Positions 22,741 through 36,105 are shown, counted from the first letter of the stretch. The stretch: DNA of 64,000 bases from Vandiemenella viatica (GCA_031002005.1 CM061920.1:113574095-113638094), one strand, 5' to 3'. Translations and numbers: made by a program. Notes: generated by a model not told the origin, from the sequence alone.

Positions 22741-24229
22741 ACTTTTCTATATATTTCACTCATCATTTGCTTCACAAATTACACATTCAACAAATCATTA
22801 AAAACTCAATATTCTCTCTTATTATGTCGATTACTATTCGAGCCAGGAAACCAATTCATGTCTTCACCCGCTATCATTTTTATTTCTCTGGACTGACCAA
22901 AGAATACTCTCACTCCGCTCACAGAATACTTCAAAGATAATTATATAAAAACTGTTTCGATATCCTAAATACAATCATTTGCAATGCTTCTCATTAAACT
23001 TAAATCAACAGCATAATGTTAAATAAGAACACAAACAACAAATGGAAAAAAAGGAATACTAAAACAATAAATTTTAGGTGTGAGGGGACTATGTTTCCTC
23101 ACAGCATCTGGAATTTAATTACATTTTCCAATATCTTCAAGATCAGTAGCAGGATCAGCTGGTCTGTCAGATGGAGTTTTGTAAATACTTTTGAATAATT
23201 ATGCAAACAGATTGCTGACCCTATTGCCATTACTTGTAGATGCATTATCCCAGGCTGCTGGTTGATGCAATATCAACATCTCAATGCCGTTTATTCTTTA
23301 TGAAGCTCCAGAATTTGCTTGTATCACTCTTCAAACTATTTTCAAACCTATTTAAATAGTGTTAGGATGCACCTAATTTATTTACACTGCGACCTCGGTT
23401 TATTAAACATTATAAATTTCTACATGTTTTCTTTATTTTGAAGTTTCAATGAGTTATTTTCTTTTGCTTAATTATAAATATGAGTTTATTGGAGAACAAG
23501 CATGAATATTCTTTCTTTTTTTTGTAATCGGACAGACTCAGCTATTCTTTTATGCCCCACATCATAGAACCATTTCATCTTCTTATCAATATTATCTATT
23601 GTGTATAGATCACTCAATTTATTCTTAGGAAATAATTATTCAAGGCCATATAGTCAAAACTTTTAAATCTAAAATATGATTTCTAACCTACACAAGCAGA
23701 TCATATTACATTGAGTACTGTGTAATTACTGTACACATGCGCACTTGACATTCTACTTTATTTCACACTATTTGTCCAGGGCTGACACTACTACCCATGT
23801 GTCATTACATTTAATTTTGCATGGGTTGACACCACTGCTCATACAACATTATACTTCATGTTGTAATAACTTCGCAGACAGTAAAACAGCTTGTCTTTGA
23901 TGTTACATCTCTGCCATATCTCAGTAAATCATATGTGTTATTTCATCAACATATTCATGTCTGTTGGGTGAAACATTTTCTTATATAAAATGCTAAAGAA
24001 CATGTGTACCAAATTTCAGACGAATCTTAAAATTCAGTCTTGGTGCCTGGAGGATGGTATTGACCTGATCTGACTACTAAATAAACTTTATTGATTAAAG
24101 AAATTAATTTAGAAGTTTTGTGTAAGTATCAGACTATGTCTATGAATTTTGAATAAAGTGTAGGCCATTGACTAACAATCCATGTCGCAAGTATCACTAA
24201 TTTATGTTTCTGAGAACTTTATATCATCG
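22741..24229. other. No gene recognised (caspase intron 1)
   Basis: AT-rich. Short open stretches at 22638-22940 and 23016-23198 have no recognisable motif. I see no element ends I can support. Confidence 0.45.
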
Positions 24230-24231
24230 TA

Positions 24232-25623
24232 CACTGCCGTTTGTGAAAAGTGCAACACCGAGAAGGAAACGCATGAATTCAATGAATTTAATACCAAACG
24301 TTAGGCACGTGACAAGTAACAAATGATTACCTTTTCAAATCTGTACATGTCCTGTGAGCCCTACTATTCAGTATGTCATGTGGCCACCATGCGCTGCAAT
24401 TAGTGTTGTTATACGCCGTGGCATTGATTCAATAAGGTTCTGAAAACGTTCCTGAGGGATTTCCTTCCACGCAGTTTGTATCCGACCCCACAAATCTGTG
24501 ACACTAGACACTGGAGAACCGTGACACACCAGGTGCTGACCAACCATATCCCAGACATGCTCGATGGGCAACATGTCGGGCTAACATGCAGGCCAGGAAA
24601 GCAGTGGTACCCGTCGCTCTTCGAAGAAGGCCTGTGCATTCTTCGCAACATGTGTCCGGGCATTGTTCTGTTGAAATGTGGCCTGAGGAGATGCTTGAAG
24701 CAGGAGGAGTACCTCAGGCTCCGCAACCACCGTTAGGTACCAGTTGCTGTTCAAAGTGCCTTCAATATGTAGGAGGCGAGATCGGATGTTGTAACCAATG
24801 GCGCCCCAAACCTTCACACCTGATGTTTGTCCGCTATGCTGCTCCACAATGCAGCCCTCCAGGTTACTCTCACCATGATACCGCCAGATACGTATGCGGC
24901 CATTACAGTAGGACACGTTGAAACGGGACTCATCCGAAAAGATTACATTTTGCCACTCAGCATCCCAGTTACGGTGTTCACGTGCCCATTCGAGTCGGAG
25001 GAGCTGGTGGTTTCTGGACAATGGAAGCCGACATAATGGCATGCGTGCAATCAGTCCAACCTGCAGCAGACGGCGACGAACCGTCGATGCAGACAAGTTC
25101 ACACCTGTTGCAGTGCTCCAGCGATGAGCCAACACTTTAGATGATGCTGTATGCGGACAAGATGACGGTCATCCCGTGCAGTGGTCCTGATCCATGGTCC
25201 AGTTCCCGCTCGTCGCTGCGTGCAACCTTCCTCTATCCACTGCTTTCACACACGCATCACTATTGTAGCAGCATGCCATGTGGGAGCCGAAATGTCACGG
25301 TATGACAACTCCGTTTTCCAGAGACCGATCGTTCTGCCCTGTTCCAACTCGCTCACATGCTGATATGGCTCCCTTTGACGTCGATGAGGCATACTGGCAC
25401 TTACTGTATTGTGTCCACCTTGTGTGTCAGCTCTGCAGCGACTACACTCGGCGCAACACCGACCCTGTCGGACCGACACGAGATGGCTCTGCTCGGAATA
25501 GGTGTACCCCATCTTGCTACAAAACGTATCACTTATTGCTTGCACACCCGTCGCCACTTCCATCAAGTGTGGCGCTATTTGGATAGTTTCTTCTCGGTGT
25601 TGCACTTTTCACAAACGGCAGTG
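24232..25623 (-). mobile_element. Tc1-like transposon, full length, inactive
   Basis: The ends CACTGCCGTTTGTGAAAAGT (24232) and ACTTTTCACAAACGGCAGTG (25604-25623) are perfect inverted repeats extending about 33 bp. TA flanks both sides (24230-24231, 25624-25625). The length of 1392 bp is usual for a Tc1 element with one transposase gene, which runs on the minus strand. It lies in caspase intron 1. Confidence 0.9.
24368..25380 (-). pseudogene. Tc1-like transposase, broken
   Basis: The gene starts near 25390 (MPHRRQREPYQHVSELEQGR, helix-turn-helix region). A long open part at 25135-24581 has the linker RMPLCRLPLSRNHQLLRLEW, the first catalytic Asp in FSDESRFN, and WGAIGYN. The second position reads FQQNNARTH, where the family has FQQDNARPH, so this catalytic Asp is Asn. 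The frame breaks near 24581. The last part (24574-24368) has LPIEHVWDMVGQ, carrying the third acidic position region, and ends AAHGGHMTY. Frameshifts plus the Asp-to-Asn change mean it is inactive. Confidence 0.85.
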
Positions 25624-25803
25624 TATAATTTCTTCAGGTAATAACATTCCTAAAAACTCCTAAATCAAACTTGTAACTTCATATCATCAAGGTCTGATTC
25701 AGTCATTGATGAATATCAACAATGTATTTGGGTTATGGATGAAAAGTTACTTTTAGTAGTGACTTAAAAGTGAACTATTGTAAACAGTTACTTTCATTTC
25801 AAA

Positions 25804-28800
25804 CTAGCTGTTACCCGCGACTTCGTACGCGTGGACTTGGAGTTTCATTGCCAGAATTGGATATAGAAAACTGTTAGTAACGTAAGATTTGTCCCAAACA
25901 ACACCGAGTCGACATAATATGATGGAAAGCCATCATTATATCATCCTATCGTCTAATCTGTCTCATGAAGAGAATTGATTTACAACATATTTAAAACAGA
26001 AAAGTAAGCGAAGGTGCGGAAATGTGTGTGTGTGTGTGTGTGTGGGGGGGGGGGGGGTGTTACTGATGGCAGCTTTATTTCAGCTTGGTTTTTTCTTCTT
26101 TATTCAACATGAGCATCTGAATCTTATAATCTAATAGCAGCACATTGTCTTCTAGACCTGCACCTTAGGCCAGATTTACGTCCGTAAGGCATGTCAAAAA
26201 GGAAGAAAAAATTGGTGCCAGAAACTTTATACAGACACAAATGAATAGTATAGTGCAGAGCAAATTGACTTCTATACTAAATAATAAGTTTTGATTCTTA
26301 TCGAAATTTATTAACAAATCAAACACTAACAGACTGCGCGACTGAGCAACCAACGTAACATTACAGACTAACACACGAATCTGTCTGTCTTTCATCATTC
26401 GATAAGTTCTTAAAATTTCGTGACTAAAACTGTTATTCATACCGAAAAAATGTCCTGTGTCCTTCCTACACTATTATCATTGTTAAATTCCATCAATATT
26501 GATATAGCCATTTAGTCGTCAAAATGTAACAAAAAGACAGAAACTTACTTCCACAATTATAATATAATAGCTGGTACCCACAACTTCGTTCGTGATTGTA
26601 AAGTATTCATATTGACAGCTGTAGACATCTAACCACCATAGTGCACGATGGGAGACTCGATGCTATTACCACACACAAATACCAGTCTTCTGCGCTGTGT
26701 AGTTCCGGCAGCAAAGTAAAATTTACGAATACACACAAGTCTTTGGATGAAATACGAAAATATTCATGAATCGACCAATTTCAAACACCATATCTCACAC
26801 ACTCCCACAGTTACCGAATTTCGGCCAACGTTGTGATCGATGGGTGACTCTGTGTTACTAACCACACAAAAAAGCCGGTAATCTGCGATTGATAGTTTTC
26901 ACTCAAAAGTGATACACCGTGACACATGCGTCTTTTGCAGAAATATGAAATTGCCGCAGGTCGACCATTTTCATCCCCCATATCTTCCACAACCCCCATA
27001 GCTACAGACATCTAACAACCATAGTGCACGACAACAGACACGATTCTACCACCACACATAAACACCAATGCTCTATGCTATGTAGTCGTGGCAGAAAAGA
27101 GAAATCTGCGGAGACACATGCCTTTCGTCGAAATACGAAAATATCATTGGTCGGCCACTTACAACCACCATATATCCCACACAACCACAGTTTCCTGAAA
27201 TTCGGGCCGCTGTTGTGATCGAAAGGTGACTCTGTGCTACTACCACACACAAACGCCAGAGATCTGTGATCGATAGTTTTCGCTGAAAAGTGATACACCA
27301 TGACACTTTTGTCTTTGGCAGAAATATGAAATTGCCACAGGACGACCACTTTCAACCCCCATATCTCCGACACCCCCATAGCTACCGACATCTAACAACC
27401 ATAGTGCACTACATGAGATACGATTCTACTACCAAACACAAACACCAATGCTCTATGCTATGTAGTTTGTAGCAGAAAAGTGACATATGTGGAGACAGTC
27501 GAAATACGAAAATATCCTTGGTCGGCCACTTACAACCACCATATCTACCACAGTACGAAAGTTTATGAAATTCGGACGCTGTTGTGATCGAAAGGTGACT
27601 CTGTGCTACTACTACACACAAACGCCAGTTATCTGTGATCTATATAGTTTTCGCTGAAAAGTGATACACCTTGACACTTTTGTCTTTGGCAGAAGTAATG
27701 ATATTGCCACAGGTCGACCACTTACAACCCCCATTATCTCCCACACCCCCATAGCTACCGACATCTAACAACCATAGTGCACTACATGAGATACGATTCT
27801 ACTACCAAACACAAACACCAATGCTCTATGCTATGTAGTTGTGGCAGAAAAGTGACACATGCGGAGACAGTCGAAATACGAAAATATCCTTGGTCGGCCA
27901 CTTACAATCACCATATCTACCACAGTACCACAGTTTCTGAAATTCGGCCACTGTTGTGATCGAAAGGTGACACTGTGCTACTACTACACACAAACGCCAG
28001 TTATCTGTGATCTATAGTTTTCGCTGAAAAGTGATACACCATGACACTTTTGTCTTTGGCAGAAGTATGAAATTGCCACAGGTCGACCACTTTCAACCCC
28101 CATATCTCCCACACCACCATAGCTACCGACATCTAACAACCATAGTGCACTACATGAGATACGATTCTACTACCAAACACAAACACCAATGCTCTATGCT
28201 ATGTAGTTGTGGCAGAAAAGTGACATATGCGGAGACAGTCGAAATACGAAAATATCCTTGGTCGGCCACTTACAACCACCATATCTACCACAGTACCACA
28301 GTTTCTGAAATTCGGCCGCTGTTGTGATCGAAAGGTGACTCTGTGCTACTACTACACACAAACGCCAGTTATCTGTGATCTATAGTTTTCGCTGAAAAGT
28401 GATACACCATGACACTTTTGTCTTTGGCAGAAGTATGAAATTGCCACAGGTCGATCACTTTCAACCCCCATATCTCCCACACCCCCATAGCTACTGACCA
28501 TCTAACAACCATAGTGCACTACATGAGATACGATTCTACTACCAAACACAAACACCATGCTCTATGCTATGTAGTTGTGGCAGAAAAGTGACATATGCGG
28601 AGACAGTCGAAATACGAAAATATCCTTGGTCGGCCACTTACAACCACCATATCTACCACAGTACCACAGTTTCTGAAATTCGGCCGCTGTTGTGATCGAA
28701 AGGTGACTCTGTGCTACTACTACACACAAACGCCAGTTATCTGTGATCTATAGTTTTCGCTGAAAAGTGATACACCATGACACTTTTGTCTTGGCAGAAG

Positions 28801-30293
28801 TATGAAATTGCCACAGGTCGACCACTTTACAACCCCCATATCTCCCACACCCCCATAGCTACCGACATCTAACAACCATAGTGCACTACATGAGATACGA
28901 TTCTACTACCAAACACAAACACCAATGCTCTATGCTATGTAGTTGTGGCAGAAAAGTGACATATGCGGAGACAGTCGAAATACGAAAATATCCTTGGTCG
29001 GCCACTTACAACCACCATATCTACCACAGTACCACAGTTTCTGAAATTCGGCCGCTGTTGTGATCGAAAGGTGACTCTGTGCTACTACTACACACAAACG
29101 CCAGTTATCTGTGATCTATAGTTTTCGCTGAAAAGTGATACACCATGACACTTTTGTCTTTGGCAGAAGTATGAAATTGCCACAGGTCGATCACTTTCAA
29201 CCCCCATATCTCCCACACCCCCATAGCTACCGACATCTAACAACCATAGTGCACTACATGAGATACGATTCTAATACCAAACACAAACACCAATGCTCTA
29301 TGCTATGTAGTTGTGGCAGAAAAGTGACATATGCGGAGACAGTCGAAATACGAAAATATCCTTGGTCGGCCACTTACAACCACCATATCTACCACAGTAC
29401 CACAGTTTCTGAAATTCGGCCGCTGTTGTGATCGAAAGGTGACTCTGTGCTACTACTACACACAAACGCCAGTTATCTGTGATCTATAGTTTTCGCTGAA
29501 AAGTGATACACCATGACACTTTTGTCTTTGGCAGAAGTATGAAATTGCCACAGGTCGATCACTTTCAACCACCATATCTCCCATACCCCCATAGCTACCG
29601 ACATCTAACAACCATAGTGCACTACATGAGATACGATTCTACTACCAAACACAAACACCAATGCTCTATGCTATGTAGTTGTGGCAGAAAAGTGACATAT
29701 GCGGAGACAGTCGAAATACGAAAAATATCCTTGGTCGGCCACTTACAACCACCATATCTACCACAGTACCACAGTTTCTGAAATTCGGCCGCTGTTGTGA
29801 TCGAAAGGTGACTCTGTGCTACTACTACACACAAACGCCAGTTATCTGTGATCTATAGTTTTCGCTGAAAAGTGATACACCATGACACTTTTGTCTTTGG
29901 CAGAAGTATGAAATTGCCACAGGTCGATCACTTTCAACCCCATATCTCCCACACCCCCATAGCTACCGACATCTAACAACCATAGTGCACTACATGAGAT
30001 ACGATTCTACTACCAAACACAAACACCAAAGGTCTATGTTATGTAGTTGTGGCAGGAAAGAGAAGTATACGGAGATACGAATTTTTGGTCGAAATATGAA
30101 AACGCCCTGCACTGACCAACTTTAATCATTATATCTCCCACATCCCCACAGTTATCGGCATTCGGCCAACGTTGTGCACGACAGGAAACTCCATGCTACT
30201 TCCACCCACTAACATCAGTGATCTGTGATAGGTAGTGTTGGCTGAAAAGTGAAATATAGGAAAAAACACGTCTATTTTTATATATATATAAGA
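25804..30293 (-). mobile_element. Helitron-like element with two 3' ends and a satellite core
   Basis: On the minus strand the 5' end is TCTTATATATATATAAAAAT (from 30293), flanked by A. It matches the element at 4960. An inner 3' end lies at about 26567-26590 (CACGAACGAAGTTGTG hairpin, GGTACCAG), where the terminal CTAG reads CTAT. A further ~760 bp leads to an outer 3' end at 25804: CGCG hairpin, GGGTAACAG, CTAG, then T. The partial copy at 62935-64000 shares both ends and the segment between. No Rep/helicase coding, so it is non-autonomous. It lies in caspase intron 1. Confidence 0.65.
26640..30240. repeat. ~370-bp tandem repeat made of two diverged ~185-bp halves
   Basis: The word TGACACTTTTGTCTTTGGCA recurs near 27302, 27672, 28043, 28411, 29147, 29515 and 29886, with a one-base variant near 28778, a spacing of about 368-371 bp. 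Within each unit, two half-units start with GAAAAGTGA and share GGTCG.CCACTT.CAACC.CC and ACCA.ACACAAAC.CCA words, so the unit is a dimer of an older ~185-bp monomer. Central copies are almost identical, and edge copies (26640-27000, 30040-30240) are diverged. This is a satellite expanded inside the Helitron-like element. Short open frames here are repeat translations, not genes. Confidence 0.85.
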
Positions 30294-30579
30294 TTAACCT
30301 TTCACCTTTATATTTAGTGTGTACATTAATTTTCAGATATTTTCTTTACTTAGCACCTTTAATTATGAAAAATCAATATTAAATTAAAAATGAAAAAATA
30401 TTTTAAAAAATCTTTTGCAACAATCATGTTTGTATCAGTCAATCAGTTACAGTAAGATGTAATATTTTTCCCACTTTTTTTTTCGAAGCAAAACTGATTA
30501 TTCATATGTTGTGAAAAGTATTTAGATCAAAGTTAAAGCTATTTCTGTTTATAATATTTGTTTTTGTTGTAACTTTTAG

Positions 30580-30806
30580 GAAATGCAGAGAAAGATTGAA
30601 GAGTTTTGTAAACGGGAGTCCCATAAGTTGGTGGACTCATGTGTTGTGGCCATAATGAGTCATGGGCGAGCTGGTGAGCCTAACAGTCACATAATTTGTT
30701 CTGATGGTGGTTTACTTAGTGAAGAATGGGTAATTAACCAGTTTGATAATATCAACTGCCCCAACTTACAAAGCAAACCAAAAATCTTCTTTTTCCAAAC
30801 TTGCAG
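30580..30806 (+). CDS. Caspase exon B (p20 domain, catalytic His and Cys)
   Basis: The acceptor TTTTAG ends at 30579, and the donor GTATGT starts at 30807. The exon has 227 nt, entering in phase 0 and leaving after two bases of an Arg codon. It encodes EMQRKIEEFCKRE, then DSCVVAIMSHGRAG with the catalytic His at 30661-30663, ICSDGG, and KIFFFQTC with the catalytic Cys at 30802-30804. The family has QACRG around the Cys. Here Ala is Thr (QTCRG after splicing), a change in the most conserved caspase motif. No frameshift or stop. Confidence 0.92.
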
Positions 30807-32489
30807 GTATGTATGTATATTTTATCAGAGTGAGGCTAAAATTTTTACGTTACCGTAACTGTCACTGATGTTAATGATAATTGTCGAATATGGAGATGTG
30901 GTGGAAAGAACTAGTAGCCATTAATAACTGGGTAGAACATTATTTGCCTTGTGTTAGCTTTGACTTATGTTTATTCAAATGAAGTCAGGGAAACTAAACC
31001 TATCACTTATGAAAGTTGGAGCTAGCAGGGATGCAGCAAAGAATACAGGGGCAAACGTAAATTAAGAGGAGATTGTGCTCTCTCCTGAGGCAACCTCAAG
31101 TTTCACCTGGGAGGTATAATGGGCATGTTTTTGAATTTTATTACGTACGTGCAAATGACTCAGTTTAGTGGGAATATTCATAAGATTGAAAGAATGGTGA
31201 AAATAAATGTTACCCTGTTCATTTCTATTCCTTTGAAAGGAGTAATGCCAAGTTTAATATTTTCAGAACCATCATCATCATATGTCCTTATGCAAAATAA
31301 GTGCTGCAGATATAGATATTTAAGTTAGTGTCACAATGTTGCAATGTAATTGGAGGCTTACTGTTTCTTTACTTAATTTTAAGGAAATCTTGATACGCTC
31401 TCAACCTTTCGAGTGTGCTCTTGACCGTGATCCTTTGTTATAAATCTAGTATTGGTGAAATGGTCAAATGCTTTTTAAGATCTAAACTATAAAAAAATTC
31501 AGCAATAACAATTTGAATCACTATACTGCCTCCATCCCTGACACAGTAAATAAATTTTAAATTCACTTGCTATTGTTCACATAAATGATCACAGGTTGCT
31601 TCATATAGAAAAGACAAATATTTATTGAATTTAGAAGTCACTTGTTTAATTATAGCTTTCAACAAAATGTACAAGTCATGTTACAACATCACTCGAAACA
31701 ATCGGACTTAGCGTTCTAATCACAGATTGCTAGGCAAAATTTCCAAAATCGTTAATTCACCATAATTTAATTAACAATACACTTTCTTTATAGACCTGAT
31801 GAGATGATCAATCTTACTCTTACATCTCTTTGAGAATTGACATATTATACCAATTGAAACCTGGTTGATATAGCAATCGCCAGACCTATCCTCTACCTAC
31901 ACCTTTGGCAGTTATATGCACATTCTGAAATTTTCGGACCTACTCTCAAAGGGATCCTGTCATATGACTCAACTAACCAGTCATAATTTCAATCCCGGTA
32001 GTAGGATCATCTTTCATTGTCATCATATGGACCAGCTAGAAGAAGAACTGAAGCATTCCCTTTGCTCATTGGTAACACAACAAACTCCTAATTCTTATAC
32101 ATGGCATGAAATGCAAGACATTCTACTCTTATAATATTAGGCTTAGGGTCTTAGTTTTCTCCAGATTCTTAAATGTATCCATACGTACCTCACCAGCCAT
32201 TTCTGCTGGAAACTTATGAGTGACTTGCTCAACCTTGCAGATGATGTCCATTGTATGTACTGCACTCAATGTGGGGCAAAATTTGGACCCTTGGACAAGA
32301 TGGGTGTAATAACTTAATTAAGCTGCATTTCAGTGAGGTTAACCACTATACAGAAGCTATCCAAATTGTGTTTATGCTTCTGCACTTGCAAAAAATTGCT
32401 GAATTTGGAAACAAGCGTGGACACTGCACTGTAGAAGTATAATGTACTAAGTAATTGAATTTGGAAACTTTGCAGAGATACACAAACCA
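30807..32489. other. Caspase intron 2, first part: no gene recognised
   Basis: AT-rich intronic DNA. Short open stretches (31119-31328, 31916-32134, 32251-32442) show no domain or splice signal. Confidence 0.45.
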
Positions 32490-33071
32490 CACGTAATTAT
32501 ATTGGTAGAGCCTTGGTTAAAAGGAGGAGTTCTAGAGAGAGAAGTTTCCCCCAGTTGTTACCGAATGTATTTCAGATGTAGAGGAGCAATTGGTGGAAGG
32601 GTATTCATATTGGTTAACAAAAACCATCATAGTTCCCTACTGTTATTAGATTATGACCTAGAATTACTAGAGTTAGACTTCTGGAGTGATAAAAAAAGAA
32701 AAAAAATCAGGGTGATAGCTGCTTACCGTTGTGGAATAATGAATGATGAAGATGAGACTGTCAGACAGAAACTAAATTCATATTCAGAGTTCAGAGGTGA
32801 GCAAAAAATGGTCAATTTTGGTGAGGTTTTAAATTTACCAGGTGTCAAATGGATGGGAAATATGATTAACAACTCTTGGGAAAAGAGATTTACAAATGCC
32901 TTGTTTAGGAAAATAGGCTTTACACTAATGGTAGAGCGGAATGAACCCAATGTGTTTTATATCTTTCTGATAAGGTCTGATGGTGACCTTTTTGGATCTC
33001 ATGTAACTGAAGGAATTAGTGATCACAATATGCAGTTCTGCTGGATACTAGAGAAGTCAGTAATCAAGTGA
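32490..33071 (+). mobile_element. LINE endonuclease-domain fragment
   Basis: A 189-codon open frame (32502-33071). It has VEPWLKGGVL (ETWL..), RGAIGGRVFILVNKN (GGG.AI.V), YRCGIMNDED (YRPP region), VNFGEVLNLPGVKW (degenerate GDFN.P...W, where the catalytic Asp is Glu and Asn is Leu), and EGISDHNMQFC (SDH motif intact). This is the apurinic endonuclease domain of a CR1/L2-like LINE. The reverse transcriptase is not visible downstream. Low similarity to the 13-17 kb element suggests a different family. Confidence 0.6.
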
Positions 33072-33549
33072 AAAAAAAAATGAATGGAAAAATATATACA
33101 ACCATTAAAAGGCATTAATTTCAGAACTGAAGAAATATTTCAAAGGACATTTCAGCAAATGGAAGGAAGGCACAGTTACAGTGAGGTAGGGTGAGTTGAA
33201 GGAGATAATGAAAAAATGGCGAAAAAATATTTATTTCAAAACAAAAGAGAGAAATGCACAACCTAGGTACTATAACAGGTCATTGAGGATTACAGATTTT
33301 AATCAAATTTAGTATGGAATTTGTATGTAATCTGGATAGCAACATAGGATAACTTTAACCCCACAGAAATGAATAGTTCCCTTGGAAATTTTCATTGTCA
33401 ACTCCAAACACCAGAGAGTTTTTTTTAGCCAGTGTTGCCAGCTGTACTCTTTCCTTACATAAATTGTGTTAAGTGCTTTTCAGAGATCAAAACAAGAAAG
33501 TTATGAGATATTCAGTAGTATGTTCTGTTTAAATGTTTGTATGTATGTA

Positions 33550-33785
33550 TGTTCGTTTGGGCCTACTGGTACCACGTGAAGCCTTTGCGTTGGTAGCCAT
33601 AGTTTAACCTACAGTTTAACATTGAATCTGAACCACAGAAGCGTTCTGGCATACTTCACAGTACGCAGCAAGATGCGTCAGAGTTGAAGGTCAGGTTAAG
33701 GGCTTATGAAAATCCTAGCTGAGACAAGAATTCAAACCAGGGACCGTAACCACTGAGCCACCAGGCTGCTCCGGATGCACTTTAA
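33550..33785 (-). mobile_element. tRNA-derived SINE, second family
   Basis: Read on the minus strand from about 33780: GGTGGCTCAGTGGTTACGG (A-box TGGCTCAGTGG, about 33750), a 10-base gap, and CCTGGTTTGAATTC (B-box). This is followed by a non-tRNA body (AAGCCCTTAACCTGACCTTC and further). The A and B boxes are spaced as in tRNA-headed SINEs. It is unrelated in body to the SINE at 15089, 39675 and 56168. The 3' end and direct repeats were not resolved. Confidence 0.6.
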
Positions 33786-34125
33786 TAGTTCCGAAGCAAG
33801 AAATATAAATCAGTTCTTAAACTTATTTTTTTTTAAAAAAAAGCTGTACCTACATAGTTTCTAATTATTTGCCTGTAGCCATAATTCTGCTGGCATATTG
33901 TGTAGCTGAAAATAAAAGATTATATTTATGTTACCTGAGCAAGTCTTAGTATTACTACATAAAAAAAACCCTGTAATGCTGCCTGTTGACAGATTGCATT
34001 CCTAAAAAATATGGATAGCAGAAAATTACATGTTAAAGTAGAAATTGGTTGTTATTTTTATTAAACTGTAATTAAATTATTGCTTTCTTTTCTTGTGAGT
34101 AGTTTTAGGATTTGTTTTAACATAA

Positions 34126-36095
34126 TCTATATCTATAAAATGAAAACTGGATATATTTGAAGAATAAAAACTCGGAAACTACAGAGCAGATTTCGATGGG
34201 GTTTTCACCGTTTTAAAGCTTAGAATCTTAATTCACTTGTCTGACATGTCTTATGTTTCAACGTTAAATAATGTAGGAGCATTAAATGAAATTCTGAACG
34301 TATTGTGAGGAATTCCTCAGGAGGAATCACTAGATGTTGCATACTTCCCACTAAACACACAACTACAATACAATATCTCTGACCATAGCCTTTAATGAGC
34401 AATTTACAATAATAACCATTTTTTCATACTCCACACTGAACAAAACTTGAAATATTATTTCCTTTAATACGGAATGTTTAGTTTTTAAACGCCATCGATG
34501 GCCGTATTGAATGCGAGGAATTAAGAACGAAAAATCAGTAGTGTTTTTCTTTGCCCCCAATTTCTGGCAATGTCTTTGACCATCAGCTTTAGTATTTGTG
34601 TCTGATATCAATGTTATTAGTGTTTTGTTAATAATAAAATCAATTATTTACGATAATTTTCTGGATAAATTACGTTTAATTATACCTTTAGTGTTAGGAA
34701 TAATAACGACATCAGGTGTTTGGTGCTGATAGATTCATTCCGTTCGCAGTAATTAATACATGCACTGATATTTTTTTTTTTATCATTAGAAGTTTGTATT
34801 AAATAACGGCTTAGGACAACTGAACATTTTTTGGTATTAGGCTGCAATTCTACGCTATATGTGCGTGTTTCTCACGTAATCTAGGTTTTATTAATTTTAT
34901 ATTTTATAGGGTTGTTTAGTAATGAAATGGTTTTTAACATCGACAGAAGTATGGGCTAAGGCCTTCAGTTCTCGAGATATCGAATGTCAAAAATTATTTA
35001 TAGGTATAGTTTTTTTCCTTTTCATGACGATTTTCTTTTGCTTCAAACTACGTTTCAACTTGACCACAACCACTAGAAAAAAATCAAACACCCTTTGTAC
35101 TTATCCAGTGTGTAGTGCCTTGTGACTCTGTCGAACTTTTTTCTGGTCCAGGTTGTATTTCAAACTAACCACCTAAGTTTAGAGATTAAGTATCTCAAGA
35201 ACAAAGCAAGATAACCCAATATTTTACTATTCTCTTTCAATGTGTCTCATCAGGTTAAATAAGAATACATCGTCGATTTGGCTTATTCGAATCTTTTTTT
35301 TTCACATCCAGGCCGCATTTCAATCTGTGAGATAACATTTAACGAGACGTGTAATCGAGATATATAAAAAAAATCTTAAACTTTCATTTGTCTTGTGGTA
35401 TTACATAGGAATCATCACACAATTGCAACGTTGTAATTAATACTTACGCTGATGGTTTTATATCATTAGAAGTTTGTATTAAACCTTTAGTGTTGAGAAT
35501 AATAACGGCTTAGGACAACTGAACTTTTTTTTGGTATTTATGCTGATGTTTTTTTTTATATTAAGCTGCAATTCTGCACTATACGTGCGTTTCTGATGTG
35601 ATCTAGCTTTTATTGATTTTATATTTTATAGTGTTGTTTAGTAATGCAATGGCTTTTAACAGCTTTTATTATTTCCATAATTTATTCAATTGTTTACTAA
35701 TGCAGTTTTTACATCAACTGTTGCACCGCAATTAGATGATTAATTCTTATAAAACTCAATGAGACAGATAAAAAAATATACGTCTCACTTACCTCTCGAG
35801 TTATCGAAAGTCAAGAATTATTTATAGGTATAAATTCTTTCCTTTTGACAACGATTTTCTTCTCAACTTGACCACAAGTGCTAGAAAGAAAACAAAACTC
35901 CCATTCTACATGTCCAGCGTGTAGTACCTTGTGACTTTGGGATTTTTTTCTGGTTCAGGTTGCGTTTCAAACTGTCAACCTCAATTTAGAGATACGATAT
36001 TCCAAGGAAAAAAAACAATATTTTACATTTCACTTTCAATGTGTCTCGTCAAGTTAGATAACAATCCATCATCTGATTTAACGAGAAGTGTAAAT
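34126..36095 (+). mobile_element. Helitron-like element with repeated modules
   Basis: The element begins A|TCTATATCTATAAAATGAAA, then CAGAGCAGATTTCGATGGGG, homologous to the 5' end at 18289 (reverse). Further in, the module CGAGATATCGAATGTCAAAA and TTTCAACTTGACCACAA occurs twice (34975 and about 35798), and words GTCCAGG plus CATTTCAAC recur. No coding. A 3' hairpin-CTRR end was not securely found. The right limit is set by the mariner fragment at 36106. Confidence 0.4.
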
Positions 36096-36105
36096 GATAT
36101 ACGTA

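Noticed and set aside
27290..29781. Repeated 60-98-codon open frames in tandem
   Set aside because: They are translations of the same satellite unit, and the frame depends only on unit length. No independent sign of coding.
26640..30240. Regular repeats resembling a CRISPR array
   Set aside because: The unit is ~370 bp with no unique spacers and lies between eukaryotic exons. It is a satellite.
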